Shown piece by piece: positions 42,493 through 51,384 of a stretch of DNA of 64,000 nt (positions within the stretch are counted from its first letter, which is position 1; every line of letters begins with the position of its first letter). Origin of the DNA: CAVYXK01 sp963708245. Its GTDB lineage: Bacteria > Pseudomonadota > Alphaproteobacteria > Acetobacterales > Acetobacteraceae. Under the pieces are notes generated by a model that saw only the letters and a program-made list of their open reading frames with translations, ran no database searches and was not told the DNA's origin. The position numbers and the translations under genes are program-made. The stretch spans positions 1,736,001 to 1,800,000 of the forward strand of contig OY970201.1 in assembly GCA_963708245.1 (NCBI GenBank), in the 5' to 3' direction.

Positions 42493-43011
42493 TCAACATA
42501 CGCTGTCCACCCCAATCGGCGGTAGCCAGGCTCCCCACCCGAACCGCCGGAACCGGTAGAGTCGAGATGTGGCGCGGTGGCTGTAGGTCGAACATTCCTG
42601 CTTGCGCAGGACTGACGAGAGACGTGGCGCCGACGCTCGATTTCGCCTGCGGTTGATCCGCCCCGCGCCGATCGCCAGCACGACCTGCCGCCGGATTATT
42701 GCAAGCTGCTCGGCAGTGATCGCCGAGCGTGTCGGCGAAAGCCGCCGCGCCGATGTCGTCCCCACACAGTGCGACAGCGCCCAAAAGCGTTTGGTGCAGC
42801 CGTTTTCGGCGCTCGGCTCGATCGGCACCGCCAGATCGGGGATGGCCAGTCGGACGTCGTCTGTCAGCGGCACCAGAATGACGTTCGGATAAGACGCATC
42901 GAACAGCTCGTCGTCTTCAATGACGACTGCCGGGCGCAGCTTGCTGGGCTCCTTGGGCAGGGCATCGCGCCAATCGGCCACGACGATCTGCCCGGCCCGG
43001 AACCGCCCCAA
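42493..43011 (-). CDS. mazF: MazF/PemK-like endoribonuclease toxin with repeat-derived tail
   Basis: The first ~115 residues are PemK-like: RAGQIVVADWRDALPKEPSK, RPAVVIEDDE and VILVPLTDDV, then the C-terminal helix EQLAIIRRQVVLAIG. The remaining ~55 residues are Arg/Ser-rich and are encoded by the repeat at 42553-42595 and copy 2 of the 45-bp repeat, so the natural stop was probably lost to repeat insertion. The TTG start at 43011 lies two bases after the antitoxin stop with GAGGAC upstream. Confidence 0.82.
   Translation of the reverse strand: MGRFRAGQIVVADWRDALPKEPSKLRPAVVIEDDELFDASYPNVILVPLTDDVRLAIPDLAVPIEPSAENGCTKRFWALSHCVGTTSARRLSPTRSAITAEQLAIIRRQVVLAIGAGRINRRRNRASAPRLSSVLRKQECSTYSHRATSRLYRFRRFGWGAWLPPIGVDSVC
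42502..42548. repeat. ~45-bp direct repeat, copy 2
   Basis: GCTGTCCACCCCAATCGGCG through CCCACCCGAACCGCC, matching 40476-40521 in the same orientation. It sits within the extended 3' end of mazF. Confidence 0.75.
42553..42595. repeat. Uninterrupted copy of the repeat split at 28.9/31.7 kb
   Basis: CCGGTAGAGTCGAGATGTGG through CTGTAGGTCGAACAT. It is the empty-site equivalent of both the IS66 insertion (at GGTGGCTG) and the 3' junction of group II intron 1 (just after AACAT on the plus strand). A TCCTGC/GCAGGA hairpin directly follows. Confidence 0.85.
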
Positions 43012-43013
43012 GG

Positions 43014-43256
43014 TCAGTCCTCAGGCGTCAACAACCCACCCCAGTCCTCGTAGAAGCCGCGCGCCTGTGCGGACTGGCCGACATAGCCGCCTACCGCCTC
43101 GCTCTGGCGGCGGATACGCTCGCGTCGCACGCGTTCAGCCGCTTCCGAAGCCAGCAGTCGGAGGTAGCTCGACAGGCCCATGTGAAGGTGCGCCGCCTTT
43201 TCCTCCAGCACATTCTTCACGTCGTCGTCCAGACGAACCGACACCGGCATGACCAT
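43014..43256 (-). CDS. mazE: Ribbon-helix-helix antitoxin paired with MazF-like toxin
   Basis: 80 residues: an N-terminal RHH segment (MPVSVRLDDDVKNVLEEKAA, then SSYLRLLASEAAERV) and a charged C-terminus (ARGFYEDWGGLL) that probably binds the toxin. The start at 43256 is chosen for GGAG about nine bases upstream. Located just before the toxin gene, driven by the promoter at 43296-43324. Confidence 0.82.
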   Translation of the reverse strand: MVMPVSVRLDDDVKNVLEEKAAHLHMGLSSYLRLLASEAAERVRRERIRRQSEAVGGYVGQSAQARGFYEDWGGLLTPED

Positions 43257-43295
43257 CACAGGCTCCGCAGAGACACGATCGAAATACGCTATCGT

Positions 43296-43324
43296 AGTAT
43301 AGCTGGCGACTACAGTTTTATCAA
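43296..43324 (-). promoter_or_regulatory. Strong sigma70-type promoter of the mazEF-like pair
   Basis: On the minus strand TTGATA (43324-43319), a 17-base spacer and TATACT (43301-43296). Transcription would start near 43289, about 33 bases before the antitoxin ATG. The IS element's left end and its target duplication begin just upstream (43325), so the -35 box lies immediately beside the insertion. Confidence 0.8.
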
Positions 43325-43340
43325 GCGCGATGTTACTCCG

Positions 43341-44851
43341 TGTCGGTAGCACACGGTATGTCCGGTTTAGGTAGCGCACGATCTGTCCGGTGATGATGGT
43401 TCCTTTTGGGAGCCCGGATGCGCCGGTCGGAAGCCCTTCAGGGTGTGCGAGTGATCAAGTTCGGGAGCGTGCTGGAGCGGTATGAAGCGAGCGAACTCAA
43501 CCAGTGCGAAGCGGCGGAGCTGCTTGGGATCAGCGAGCGGACATTCCGTCGTTGGCAACAGCGCTACGAAGAGTGCGGGGCGGCCGGTCTTCTGGACCGG
43601 CGGCTTGGTCGGGCGTCTGGGAAGCGGGTTCCGGTCGACCGGGAGGAGGAGGTCGAGCGGCTGTATCGTATGCGTTACAGCGGGTTCACGGCGAAGCACT
43701 TTCACGAGCACTTGGTGGGCCGCCACGGTTTCCGCTGGGGCTACACGTGGACCAAGGCGTTCCTGCAATCGAAGGGGCTTCTGGAGCGCGCCGCGCGGCG
43801 CGGCGCACACCGGCGCAAGCGGCCGCGACGGCCGTTGCCTGGAATGATGCTTCATCAGGATGGGTCGCGCCATGAATGGCTGGCGGGGCGGGAGACGCTG
43901 GACCTGATAGTGACGATGGACGACGCGACGAACGTGATCTACTCGGGGTTTTTGGTAGCGGAGGAAGGCACGGAATCGACGTTCCAGGCTCTGCTGGAGG
44001 TGTTTGGCGCGCATGGCCTGCCGCTGAGCCTCTATACGGATCGGGGCAGCCACTACTTCGTGACGCCGGAGTTTGGCGGCCCGGTTGACCGGAAGCGGCC
44101 GACACAGGTTGGGCGGGCGCTGGCGCATTTGGGCGTGGAGCACATTGCGGCCTACTCACCGCAGGCCCGTGGTCGTTCGGAGCGGCTGTTTCAGACGTTA
44201 CAGGATCGCCTGGTCAAGGAGCTGGCGCTGGCTGGGATCACGACGGTTGCGGAGGCCAACCGGTTCATTCGGGATTGCTACCTGCCGGCGCACAACGCGC
44301 AGTTTGCGGTGAAGGCGGAGCAGGAGGGATCGGCTTTCGTCGCCGTTGCTGGTGTCGATCTGCGGGAAATTCTGTGTATCCAGGAGGAGCGCCAGGTGGA
44401 CCGCGACAACACGGTTTCGTGGCGACGGATGAAGCTGCAGATACCACCGTCGCCGCTGCGTGCTCATTTCGTGAAGGCACGGGTGAAGGTGCGGCAATAT
44501 CACGACGGGAGCCACGCGGTGTTCCACGGCCCGCGCTGCCTGGGACGCTATGACGCGCAGGGGGCGCTGCGGATGGCGGCGTTGGACGCGGCGGCATGAT
44601 CGCGCTTGGGTCCGGCTCGCCTGTGGATTTGTGGGCAACGGAAGAGCGTTGCCCACAACTCCACAGGCGCATCAGCAAAAGAAGGAAATTGATTTCATGA
44701 GTTGAAGAAGACGCGCCCGTCACCAGCCAACGGCCCGCCTGACCTGCCGCCAGAACGGCCGCCGTTCTGTCCCTGCCTCTTGGGAACGGACCGGAAACAA
44801 GCGGACAACTGATGTGCTACGTAAACCGGACAACTTAATTAGCTATCGACA
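43341..44851 (+). mobile_element. ISNCY/IS1202-type insertion sequence
   Basis: A 1511-bp element with inverted termini: left TGTCGGTAGCACACGG, right (inward) TGTCGATAGCTAATTAAG; both continue into TGTCCGGTTTA and another TGTCCG. A 16-bp direct repeat, GCGCGATGTTACTCCG, flanks it (43325-43340 and 44852-44867). Long target duplications are characteristic of the IS1202 group. It sits between the topA stop and the mazEF promoter. No other gene lies in its ~250-bp right end. Confidence 0.92.
43418..44599 (+). CDS. ISNCY-family DDE transposase
   Basis: 393 residues from the ATG at 43418 (GGGAG upstream). It has an N-terminal helix-turn-helix (QCEAAELLGISERTFRRWQQ) and an rve-type catalytic domain with PLPGMMLHQDGSRHEW, LIVTMDDATNVIYSGF and SLYTDRGSHYF, then the YSPQARGRSERLFQTLQDRL segment. 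The pattern matches ISNCY/IS1202 transposases rather than IS481. Intact, so the element may be active. Confidence 0.93.
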   Translation: MRRSEALQGVRVIKFGSVLERYEASELNQCEAAELLGISERTFRRWQQRYEECGAAGLLDRRLGRASGKRVPVDREEEVERLYRMRYSGFTAKHFHEHLVGRHGFRWGYTWTKAFLQSKGLLERAARRGAHRRKRPRRPLPGMMLHQDGSRHEWLAGRETLDLIVTMDDATNVIYSGFLVAEEGTESTFQALLEVFGAHGLPLSLYTDRGSHYFVTPEFGGPVDRKRPTQVGRALAHLGVEHIAAYSPQARGRSERLFQTLQDRLVKELALAGITTVAEANRFIRDCYLPAHNAQFAVKAEQEGSAFVAVAGVDLREILCIQEERQVDRDNTVSWRRMKLQIPPSPLRAHFVKARVKVRQYHDGSHAVFHGPRCLGRYDAQGALRMAALDAAA

Positions 44852-44859
44852 GCGCGATG

Positions 44860-47547
44860 TTACTCCGCCGCCTGCCTCCGGCGTGACGGCGACGCACGCT
44901 TGGGCTTGGCCGCGCGCCCTCGAGGCGCCGCCTTCTTCTTTGCCGCCGCCTTCTTCCGGGCGGGACTCTCCGAAGTCGCCGGCGGCGATGCGGCGTGCTT
45001 CGCCCCAGCCCGATTGCCACGGGCCTTCTTCCGCGCCGCCCCGCGCGGTTTCAGCGTCTTGCCCTTCTCCGCCAGCAGACCCACGGCATCGTCCAGCGTC
45101 ACGTCGTCCATCGCCGTCCCGCGCGGCAAGTTGGCGACCTGGTTGCCGTGCTGCACGAATGGCCCAAACCTGCCCTTGCGCACCGCCACCGGCTGCCCGT
45201 CGCCCGGATGCGCCCCGAGGGTGCGGATGCTCGCCATCTTCCGCGCCACCAGATCGACCGCCCGATTCAGGCCGATCGAGAGCACGTCGTCGTCGCGATC
45301 GAGCGAGGTATAGATTGCGCCCATCCGCACGAACGGGCCGAACCGGCCGATCCCCGCCTCGATCGGCTCGTGGGTCTCGGGATGCAGACCGATCACCCGC
45401 GGCAGGTTCAACAGCGCGATCGCCTGCTCGAGCGTGATCTGCTCGCCATCCATCCCGCGCGGCAACGACGTACGCTTGGGCTTTGGCGCCTTCTTGTCCT
45501 CGCTCGCCTCCCCCTGCTGCACATAAAGCCCATAGGGGCCGCGGCGCACGGTGATTTCCTCACCGGTCTCCGGATGGCGCCCGAGCACGCGGATGCCTTC
45601 CTTCAACGTCTCGCCCTGCTCGTCGCCGGTCTCGATGGCCAGCCGACGCGTGTACTGGCAGGCCGGGTAGTTGGAGCAGCCAATGAAGCTACCGTAGCGC
45701 CCTAGCTTCAGGCCGAGCCGCCCATTACCGCAGGCCGGACAGGCACGCGGGTCGGAGCCGTCCTCGCGGGCGGGAAAGAAATGCGGTCCCAGCTCCTGAT
45801 CCAGCGCGCTGATCACGTCGCTGATCTTCAGGTCCTTGGTCTGCTCGACCGCGCGCGAGAACTCCTCCCAGAAGGCGCGCATCACCGCGCGCCACTCGGT
45901 CTCGCCGGCAGCGATGTCGTCGAGCTTCTCCTCCATTTGCGCAGTGAAGCCGGTCTCCACGTAATGTTCGAAGAAGCTCACCAGGAAGGCGGTGACCAGC
46001 CGGCCGCGGTCCTCGGGAATAAAGCGGCGCTTCTCCAGACGCACGTATTTGCGGTCCTGCAGCACCGAGATGATCGAGGCATAGGTGGAAGGCCGGCCGA
46101 TGCCCAGCTCTTCCAGTTTCTTGACCAGGCTCGCTTCGGAATAACGCGGAGGCGGTTGGGTGAAATGCTGCAGCGCGTTGACGGGACCGCGCTCTAGCGG
46201 ATCGTGCTGGGCCATCGGCGGCAGCACGCGGCTGTCTTCGTCCTCCGCCGCGTCGTCCTGGTCCTCGCGATACAGCTTGAGGAAGCCGTCGAACGCCACG
46301 GTCGAGCCGGTGGCGCGCAGACGCTGACCCGCCCCGTCGGTCACATCGACCGTCACCTGGTCGAGCTCAGCCGATTGCATCTGCGAGGCGACCGCGCGCT
46401 TCCAGATCAGCTCATACAGCCGGCGCTGGTCGGGGCTGAGGAAGCGGGCGACGCTGTCCGGGGTGCGGCTGACATCGGTCGGCCGGATCGCCTCGTGCGC
46501 CTCCTGCGCGTTCTTCGTCCGGCTGGTATATTCGCGCGGCGCGGCGGGCACATAGTCCGCCCCGTTCACCGCCTTCACATGGTCGCGGATGGCGAAGACC
46601 GCCTCGCGCGCCATCTGCACGCCGTCGGTGCGCATGTAGGTGATCAGCCCGACGGTCTCGCCCTCGACCTCCACACCCTCGTAAAGCTGCTGCGCGACCC
46701 GCATGGTCTGCTGGGCGCCGAAGCCGAGCTTGCGCGAGGCCTCCTGCTGCAAGGTAGAGGTCGTGAACGGCGGCGGCGGATTGCGCTTGACCCGCTTCCG
46801 CTCCACCAATTCGACATGGAAGCGACCGGCTTCAAGCCGCTGCTTGGCGCGGAGCGCCGCCTCTTCGTTCGGCAGATCGAACTGATCGAGCTTCTTGCCT
46901 TCAAGCCAGGTCAGCCGTGCGGTGAACGGCGCGCCGGCCGGGGTAGTGAACTCGACCTCGACGGTCCAGTACTCGCGGGGGCGGAAAACCTCGATCTCCG
47001 CCTCGCGTTCGCAGATCAGCCGCAGCGCCACTGACTGCACCCGCCCGGCGCTGCGGCTGCCCGGCAGCTTCCGCCAGAGCACCGGAGACAGGGTGAACCC
47101 CACCAGATAATCCAGCGCGCGGCGGGCCAGATATGCCTCGATCAACGGCTGGTCGAGCGCGCGCGGTGCCGCCATCGCGGCACGGATGGCGCTGCGGGTG
47201 ATCTCGTTGAAGCTGATTCGCTGGACATCGACGCCCTTCAGCGCATGCTTCTCGTCCAGCATGTTGCGCACATGCCAGGAAATCGCCTCACCCTCGCGAT
47301 CGGGGTCGGTGGCGAGATACAGCGTGCGTGCGCCCTTTAGCGCCTTGGCGATGGCGCCGACCTGCCGCTCGCCGCGGGCGTCCGACTCCCAATCCATGGC
47401 GAAGTCCTGCTCGGGACGGACCGAGCCGTCCTTGGGCGGCAGGTCCCGCACATGCCCAAAGCTCGCCAGCACGGTGTAGCGGTCACCGAGATAGCGGTTG
47501 ATGGTCTTGGCCTTGGCGGGAGATTCGACGACGACGACGTCCGGCAT
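44860..47547 (-). CDS. topA: DNA topoisomerase I
   Basis: Relaxes negative supercoils. The 895-residue product has a Toprim domain (VVVESPAKAKTINRYLG, DPDREGEAISWH), the catalytic Tyr304 in GLITYMRTDG, one four-Cys zinc finger (ACPACGNGR to GCSNYPACQY), then alphaproteobacterial C-terminal repeats (GRFGPFV) and a Lys/Ala-rich basic tail. The TAA stop (44860-44862) lies inside the 16-bp duplication made by the neighbouring IS, and the protein is complete. Confidence 0.97.
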   Translation of the reverse strand: MPDVVVVESPAKAKTINRYLGDRYTVLASFGHVRDLPPKDGSVRPEQDFAMDWESDARGERQVGAIAKALKGARTLYLATDPDREGEAISWHVRNMLDEKHALKGVDVQRISFNEITRSAIRAAMAAPRALDQPLIEAYLARRALDYLVGFTLSPVLWRKLPGSRSAGRVQSVALRLICEREAEIEVFRPREYWTVEVEFTTPAGAPFTARLTWLEGKKLDQFDLPNEEAALRAKQRLEAGRFHVELVERKRVKRNPPPPFTTSTLQQEASRKLGFGAQQTMRVAQQLYEGVEVEGETVGLITYMRTDGVQMAREAVFAIRDHVKAVNGADYVPAAPREYTSRTKNAQEAHEAIRPTDVSRTPDSVARFLSPDQRRLYELIWKRAVASQMQSAELDQVTVDVTDGAGQRLRATGSTVAFDGFLKLYREDQDDAAEDEDSRVLPPMAQHDPLERGPVNALQHFTQPPPRYSEASLVKKLEELGIGRPSTYASIISVLQDRKYVRLEKRRFIPEDRGRLVTAFLVSFFEHYVETGFTAQMEEKLDDIAAGETEWRAVMRAFWEEFSRAVEQTKDLKISDVISALDQELGPHFFPAREDGSDPRACPACGNGRLGLKLGRYGSFIGCSNYPACQYTRRLAIETGDEQGETLKEGIRVLGRHPETGEEITVRRGPYGLYVQQGEASEDKKAPKPKRTSLPRGMDGEQITLEQAIALLNLPRVIGLHPETHEPIEAGIGRFGPFVRMGAIYTSLDRDDDVLSIGLNRAVDLVARKMASIRTLGAHPGDGQPVAVRKGRFGPFVQHGNQVANLPRGTAMDDVTLDDAVGLLAEKGKTLKPRGAARKKARGNRAGAKHAASPPATSESPARKKAAAKKKAAPRGRAAKPKRASPSRRRQAAE

Positions 47548-47577
47548 ATTGTCCTAATGCACCTGCCAGGTGGCCCT

Positions 47578-48768
47578 TTAGAAGGGCGAATGACCGGACA
47601 GCAGCGCCACCCGGTGTCCCGGCAGGGTTTCGATGCGTCCGGCGAGTTCAAGTTCCAAGAGCGCCGCCATGACTGCGGCGGCAGAGAACTGGCAGCGGCG
47701 CACGAGGTCGTCAACCGCCGTGGGCGAGGGGCCGAGCAAATCTGTAACCTGGACGCGGACTTGCGCCAAGTCCTTTGGCGTCTCCTGGTGATCGTCCTCC
47801 TGCTCGGGCGCCGGCATGGGCAGCTCCGCAAGGCCGGCAAACAGCGGATCTCGCGCGAGCCCCTGGCGGAGCGGATGGTCCGGCAGGTTTGCCAGCACGT
47901 CCGGGGCACTTTCCGTGAGATGGGCGCCCTGTCGGATCAGGTCGTTCGATCCGCGGGAACGCGGATCGAGTGGGGAGCCCGGTACCGCAAACAGCTCGCG
48001 CCCCGCTTCCTGAGCCAGCCGGGCGGTGATCAGGCTGCCCGAGCGCGGCGCTGCCTCGATCACGACGACCCCGAGTGAAAGGCCGGCGATCACGCGATTG
48101 CGGCGCGGGAAGTGACGGGACTGGGGCACGGTGCCGAGCGGCGCCTCGGTGACCACCACCCCAGTTTCGGCGATCTGGCGTTGCAGATCCGCGTGCTCTG
48201 GCGGGTAGGGCTGGTCGAGCCCACCTGCCACCACTGCGGTGGTGCGGCCCGTCAGGGGGCGATCTCCTTCCGCCGGCGCATTGAGCGCCCCCCGATGCGC
48301 GGCGGCGTCGATGCCGCGGGCCAAGCCGGAAACGACGACTAGGCCCGCCACTGCCAGCTCCTCGGCCAAGGTCTCGGCAATGCGCAGCCCATTCACCGAG
48401 GCGTTGCGGCCGCCGACCAGCGCGACCGCACGGCCGGCGAGCCCTGCCGGGTCGCCCAGCATAAACAGGACGGGCGGGGCATCATCGAGCAGGGCGAGCA
48501 GCGGCGGTTAGTCCGGCTGATCCAGGACCAGCATCCGACCACCCAGCCGGCCAAGTCGCTCCAGCTCGCGCCCCGCCTCGCCCACCGATGGAATGGCTGG
48601 GGGTGCGGCTCGCCCGCCCGCTCGCGCGAGCTCGGGCAACGCAGCTAATGCCGCGGCAGCCGAGCGGTAGCGTCGCAGCAATCGGCGATAGGCAATTGGC
48701 CCGACACCCTCGGCTTGGGCCAGGCGCAAGTGATCGCGCGCATCCTCGGAGCCCGGCTGTCGCCGCAT
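47578..48768 (-). pseudogene. dprA: DNA processing protein DprA interrupted by an in-frame TAA
   Basis: DprA loads RecA on incoming single-stranded DNA in natural transformation. The N-terminal ~86 codons (HLRLAQAEGVGPIAYRRLL onward) end at TAA 48510-48508 in the context LVLDQPD-stop-PPLLALLDDAPPVLFMLGD. The frame is the same on both sides, and the family usually has Tyr at that position, so TAC or TAT has become TAA. The Rossmann part (VALVGGRNAS, VVSGLARGIDAAAH, SGSLITARLA) and C-terminal winged helix are intact. Either a point-mutation pseudogene, restart at an internal codon, or a sequencing error. Confidence 0.88.
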
Positions 48769-48794
48769 CGGAGCTTTTACCCTTGGCTTTCGCC

Positions 48795-49370
48795 CTACCG
48801 GCCGATCTTGGGCTCGGTCCCGGCAAGCAGGCGGCGGATGTTGGCGTGGTGACGGGCAGACACGAGCACAGCGAGCACCAACGAGAGCTTAACGACGCCG
48901 GAGCCCGCCAGCGCCCAGGCAAACAGGGGAGCCAGCCCAAGCGCCGCCAGCGAGGCGAGCGAGGACATGCGCGCCAGCCCAGCAACGGCGAGCCAAGTTG
49001 CGCAGGCGAGTAGTCCGACCGGCCAGGCAGCCGCGAGCAGTACGCCAAGCGCAGTGGCGACGCCCTTGCCGCCGTGGAAGCGGAGCCAGACCGGGGCAAG
49101 GTGGCCGAGCACCGCACCGCCGCCGGACCAGAGACCGGCCTGTGGCCCGCCTAGCCATGCGGCAAGCAGCACCGCCGCTGCGCCTTTGCCACCGTCGAGC
49201 AGCAGCGTTGCCGCTGCCAGGTCGCGCCGTCCGGTTCGCAGCACGTTGGTTGCGCCGATATTGCCGGAGCCGATCCCGCGAATATCGCCGAGCCCCGCTG
49301 CCCCGGTGAGTAGCAGTCCGAACGGGATGGAGCCGAGCACGTATCCGAGGAGGACGAAGGCCGGAGTCAT
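48795..49370 (-). CDS. plsY: Acyl-phosphate glycerol-3-phosphate acyltransferase PlsY
   Basis: First acylation of phospholipid synthesis, using acyl-phosphate. 191 residues and about five membrane segments with the three PlsY motifs: GSIPFG, IGSGNIGATNVLRTGRR, and RFHGGKGVATALG. The ATG at 49370 overlaps the upstream gene's stop as ATGA, which decides the start over a TTG at 49385. Confidence 0.96.
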   Translation of the reverse strand: MTPAFVLLGYVLGSIPFGLLLTGAAGLGDIRGIGSGNIGATNVLRTGRRDLAAATLLLDGGKGAAAVLLAAWLGGPQAGLWSGGGAVLGHLAPVWLRFHGGKGVATALGVLLAAAWPVGLLACATWLAVAGLARMSSLASLAALGLAPLFAWALAGSGVVKLSLVLAVLVSARHHANIRRLLAGTEPKIGR

Positions 49371-50236
49371 TGCGAGCGACAGCAACCCGCATCGGCGGAC
49401 CAGCGCGTGGTGGGCGACCAGCCGAGCCGTTCCCGCGCCCGCGCATGGCTGATGGGGGATGCGCGTGGGAAGTCAGCATAAAGGCCGGGATCCTTCAAGG
49501 TGATGCGGGTACCGTACAGAGCCTCCAGCCGTGCGACAGTCGGCTCCGACGCGAACGAATCGTCTGCTGCAAGGAAGAACGTTTCGTAACAGGCATAGTC
49601 CACCAACGCCACGGCAGCAGCGAAACCCCGCGCGCAGTCCTCTGGGCCCACATACGCGCAGAGATAAGGCCTTGGCTCGCTACGTCCTTCGGGTGCATCG
49701 CGTCCCGCCATGAAATCAGCCATTTCGGGAAAGGCGACCAGGCATGGCCGCAGCACCAGCACTTCCAGCCCGCGCCTTGCGTACGCCTCGGCAATCGCCT
49801 CGCCGCACCGCTTGCTCAGCCCATAGGCGTCCGACGGCCGTAATGGATGCTCCTCATCGACCGGCAAATAGAGGGGCGGCATCGTGGGGTTCGATCGGTC
49901 GAGGCCGGTCACGGAATTACTCGAGCAATGCACCACGCGGCGGACCCCTTCACGCCGGCAGGCCTCGAACAGGTTCCAGGTGCCGATGGCGTTCACCTGC
50001 ATGGTAAGCGCATCGTCTATGGCGAAGGAGCGGTCGATGGCGCCGAGATGCGCCACGACCTCGCAGCCGGCAATCGCGGCGCCGAGTGCGTCCAGGTCGC
50101 GCAGGTCCACCTGACGGAACCCGGGCGGAGGGTCACGCGGCACCGTTACGTCGAGTATCCGAACGTCGTAGCCAGCCAATGCCTGGACGACGTAACGACC
50201 AAGCCGGCCCAGTCCGCCGGTGACTGCAACCAGCAC
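49367..50236 (-). CDS. NAD-dependent epimerase/dehydratase family protein
   Basis: The 289-residue extended SDR has an N-terminal VTGGLGRLGRYVV cofactor loop, a serine-containing HCSSNSVTG strand and the catalytic pair in AYGLSKRCGE. The substrate is not evident. GTG at 50236 is chosen for AGGGAGG about eight bases upstream. Likely co-transcribed with plsY. Confidence 0.88.
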   Translation of the reverse strand: MLVAVTGGLGRLGRYVVQALAGYDVRILDVTVPRDPPPGFRQVDLRDLDALGAAIAGCEVVAHLGAIDRSFAIDDALTMQVNAIGTWNLFEACRREGVRRVVHCSSNSVTGLDRSNPTMPPLYLPVDEEHPLRPSDAYGLSKRCGEAIAEAYARRGLEVLVLRPCLVAFPEMADFMAGRDAPEGRSEPRPYLCAYVGPEDCARGFAAAVALVDYACYETFFLAADDSFASEPTVARLEALYGTRITLKDPGLYADFPRASPISHARARERLGWSPTTRWSADAGCCRSQ

Positions 50237-50508
50237 TCCATCCTCCCTTACTCGCCGGCGGGGTTCTTGCGCGCGGTCGCGGTTCGGTGCAAGCCGCTGC
50301 ATCTGCCGTCATCGGCGGCACGTTGCATTGAAGGCGAGCAAAGTTCCGCCCGCTACGGAGCCAAACGGCCGGCGGATGAAACCATCGACCAATGGTTTCC
50401 TGGCATGAGGGTTGCGTATCCCGCGATCTCGGCCATACCGTGCGAGGACAAGTCCGGGTGGGCGGGTCGCGACAGCCGGTGCAGACGGCGGCAACAAGGG
50501 GGCGGGCC

Positions 50509-51330
50509 ATGACGGATGCAACGGTCGCCGGCGATGCGGCCGGTCCGGTCGTGCAGCTGGAGCACGTTTGGAAATCCTTCGGTCACACCGAGGTTCTGAC
50601 CGACGTTTCCTTGGCGGTGCGCAAGGGCGAGGTGGTCTGTATCATCGGCCCGTCCGGCGCGGGTAAGTCCACCCTGTTGCGCTGTATCAACCATCTGGAG
50701 CCAATCAACGACGGCACCATCTGGTTCGATGGGCATCCGGTCTATCGTTACAAGCTAAACGGGAAAACCGTCGTGGACCCCGAACGCCGGATCGAGCAGA
50801 TCCGAGCGCAGATCGGCATGGTGTTCCAGGCGTTCAATCTCTATCCGCATCTGACCGCAATCGGCAACGTCATCGAGGCGCCGGTGTACGTGCTGCGCCA
50901 GCCGGTCGAGCAGGCGCGCTCGCAGGGCATGGCCCTGCTGGCCAAGGTAGGGCTGAGCGAGAAGGCGCTGTCCTACCCGCACCAGTTGAGCGGAGGCCAG
51001 CAGCAGCGCGTCGCCATCGCTCGCGCGCTGGCGATGAACCCGAAACTCATGCTGTTCGACGAGGCGACCTCGGCGCTCGACCCGGAGCTGGTAGGCGACG
51101 TGCTGCGAGTGATGCGCCGGCTGGCCGCCGAGGGCATGACCATGGTGGTGGTAACGCATGAAATGAGCTTCGCCCGCGACGTGGCCGACCGAGTAATATT
51201 TATGGACAATGGCGCGATCGTCGAGGAAGGGCACCCGAGCGACGTGTTCACGGCGCCCCGCAGCCCGCGGACCCGGCAGTTCCTGCAATCGGTCCTGGAC
51301 CGCAACACCGCGGCCGAGGAGCCTGTGTGA
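50509..51330 (+). CDS. Polar amino-acid ABC transporter ATPase (GlnQ type)
   Basis: 273 residues with Walker A GPSGAGKST, signature LSGGQQQRVAIARAL, Walker B LMLFDEATSALD and the switch His in VVVTHEMSFA. It also has the FQAFNLYPHLTA Q-loop typical of polar amino-acid uptake systems. First of three genes (ATPase, binding protein, permease). The 270 bases upstream (50237-50508) hold no gene and should contain divergent promoters. Confidence 0.92.
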   Translation: MTDATVAGDAAGPVVQLEHVWKSFGHTEVLTDVSLAVRKGEVVCIIGPSGAGKSTLLRCINHLEPINDGTIWFDGHPVYRYKLNGKTVVDPERRIEQIRAQIGMVFQAFNLYPHLTAIGNVIEAPVYVLRQPVEQARSQGMALLAKVGLSEKALSYPHQLSGGQQQRVAIARALAMNPKLMLFDEATSALDPELVGDVLRVMRRLAAEGMTMVVVTHEMSFARDVADRVIFMDNGAIVEEGHPSDVFTAPRSPRTRQFLQSVLDRNTAAEEPV

Positions 51331-51384
51331 CCCGCACCGGCGCGGGAGACCGCCGGACACAACGCAAACAGAGGAGGCACTAAC

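Noticed and set aside
43341..44851. Initial idea that the element is an IS481 member
   Set aside because: The transposase pattern (PLPGMMLHQDGSRHEW, SLYTDRGSHYF) and the 16-bp duplication fit the ISNCY/IS1202 group better.
28429..44867. Possible prophage, integrative element or defence island
   Set aside because: No integrase, phage structural, conjugation or nuclease/helicase defence genes are visible; only IS, introns, toxin-antitoxin and ars genes.
46204..47034. Plus-strand open frame of ~276 codons opposite topA
   Set aside because: Shadow of topA; topA carries all topoisomerase motifs and the antisense product has none.
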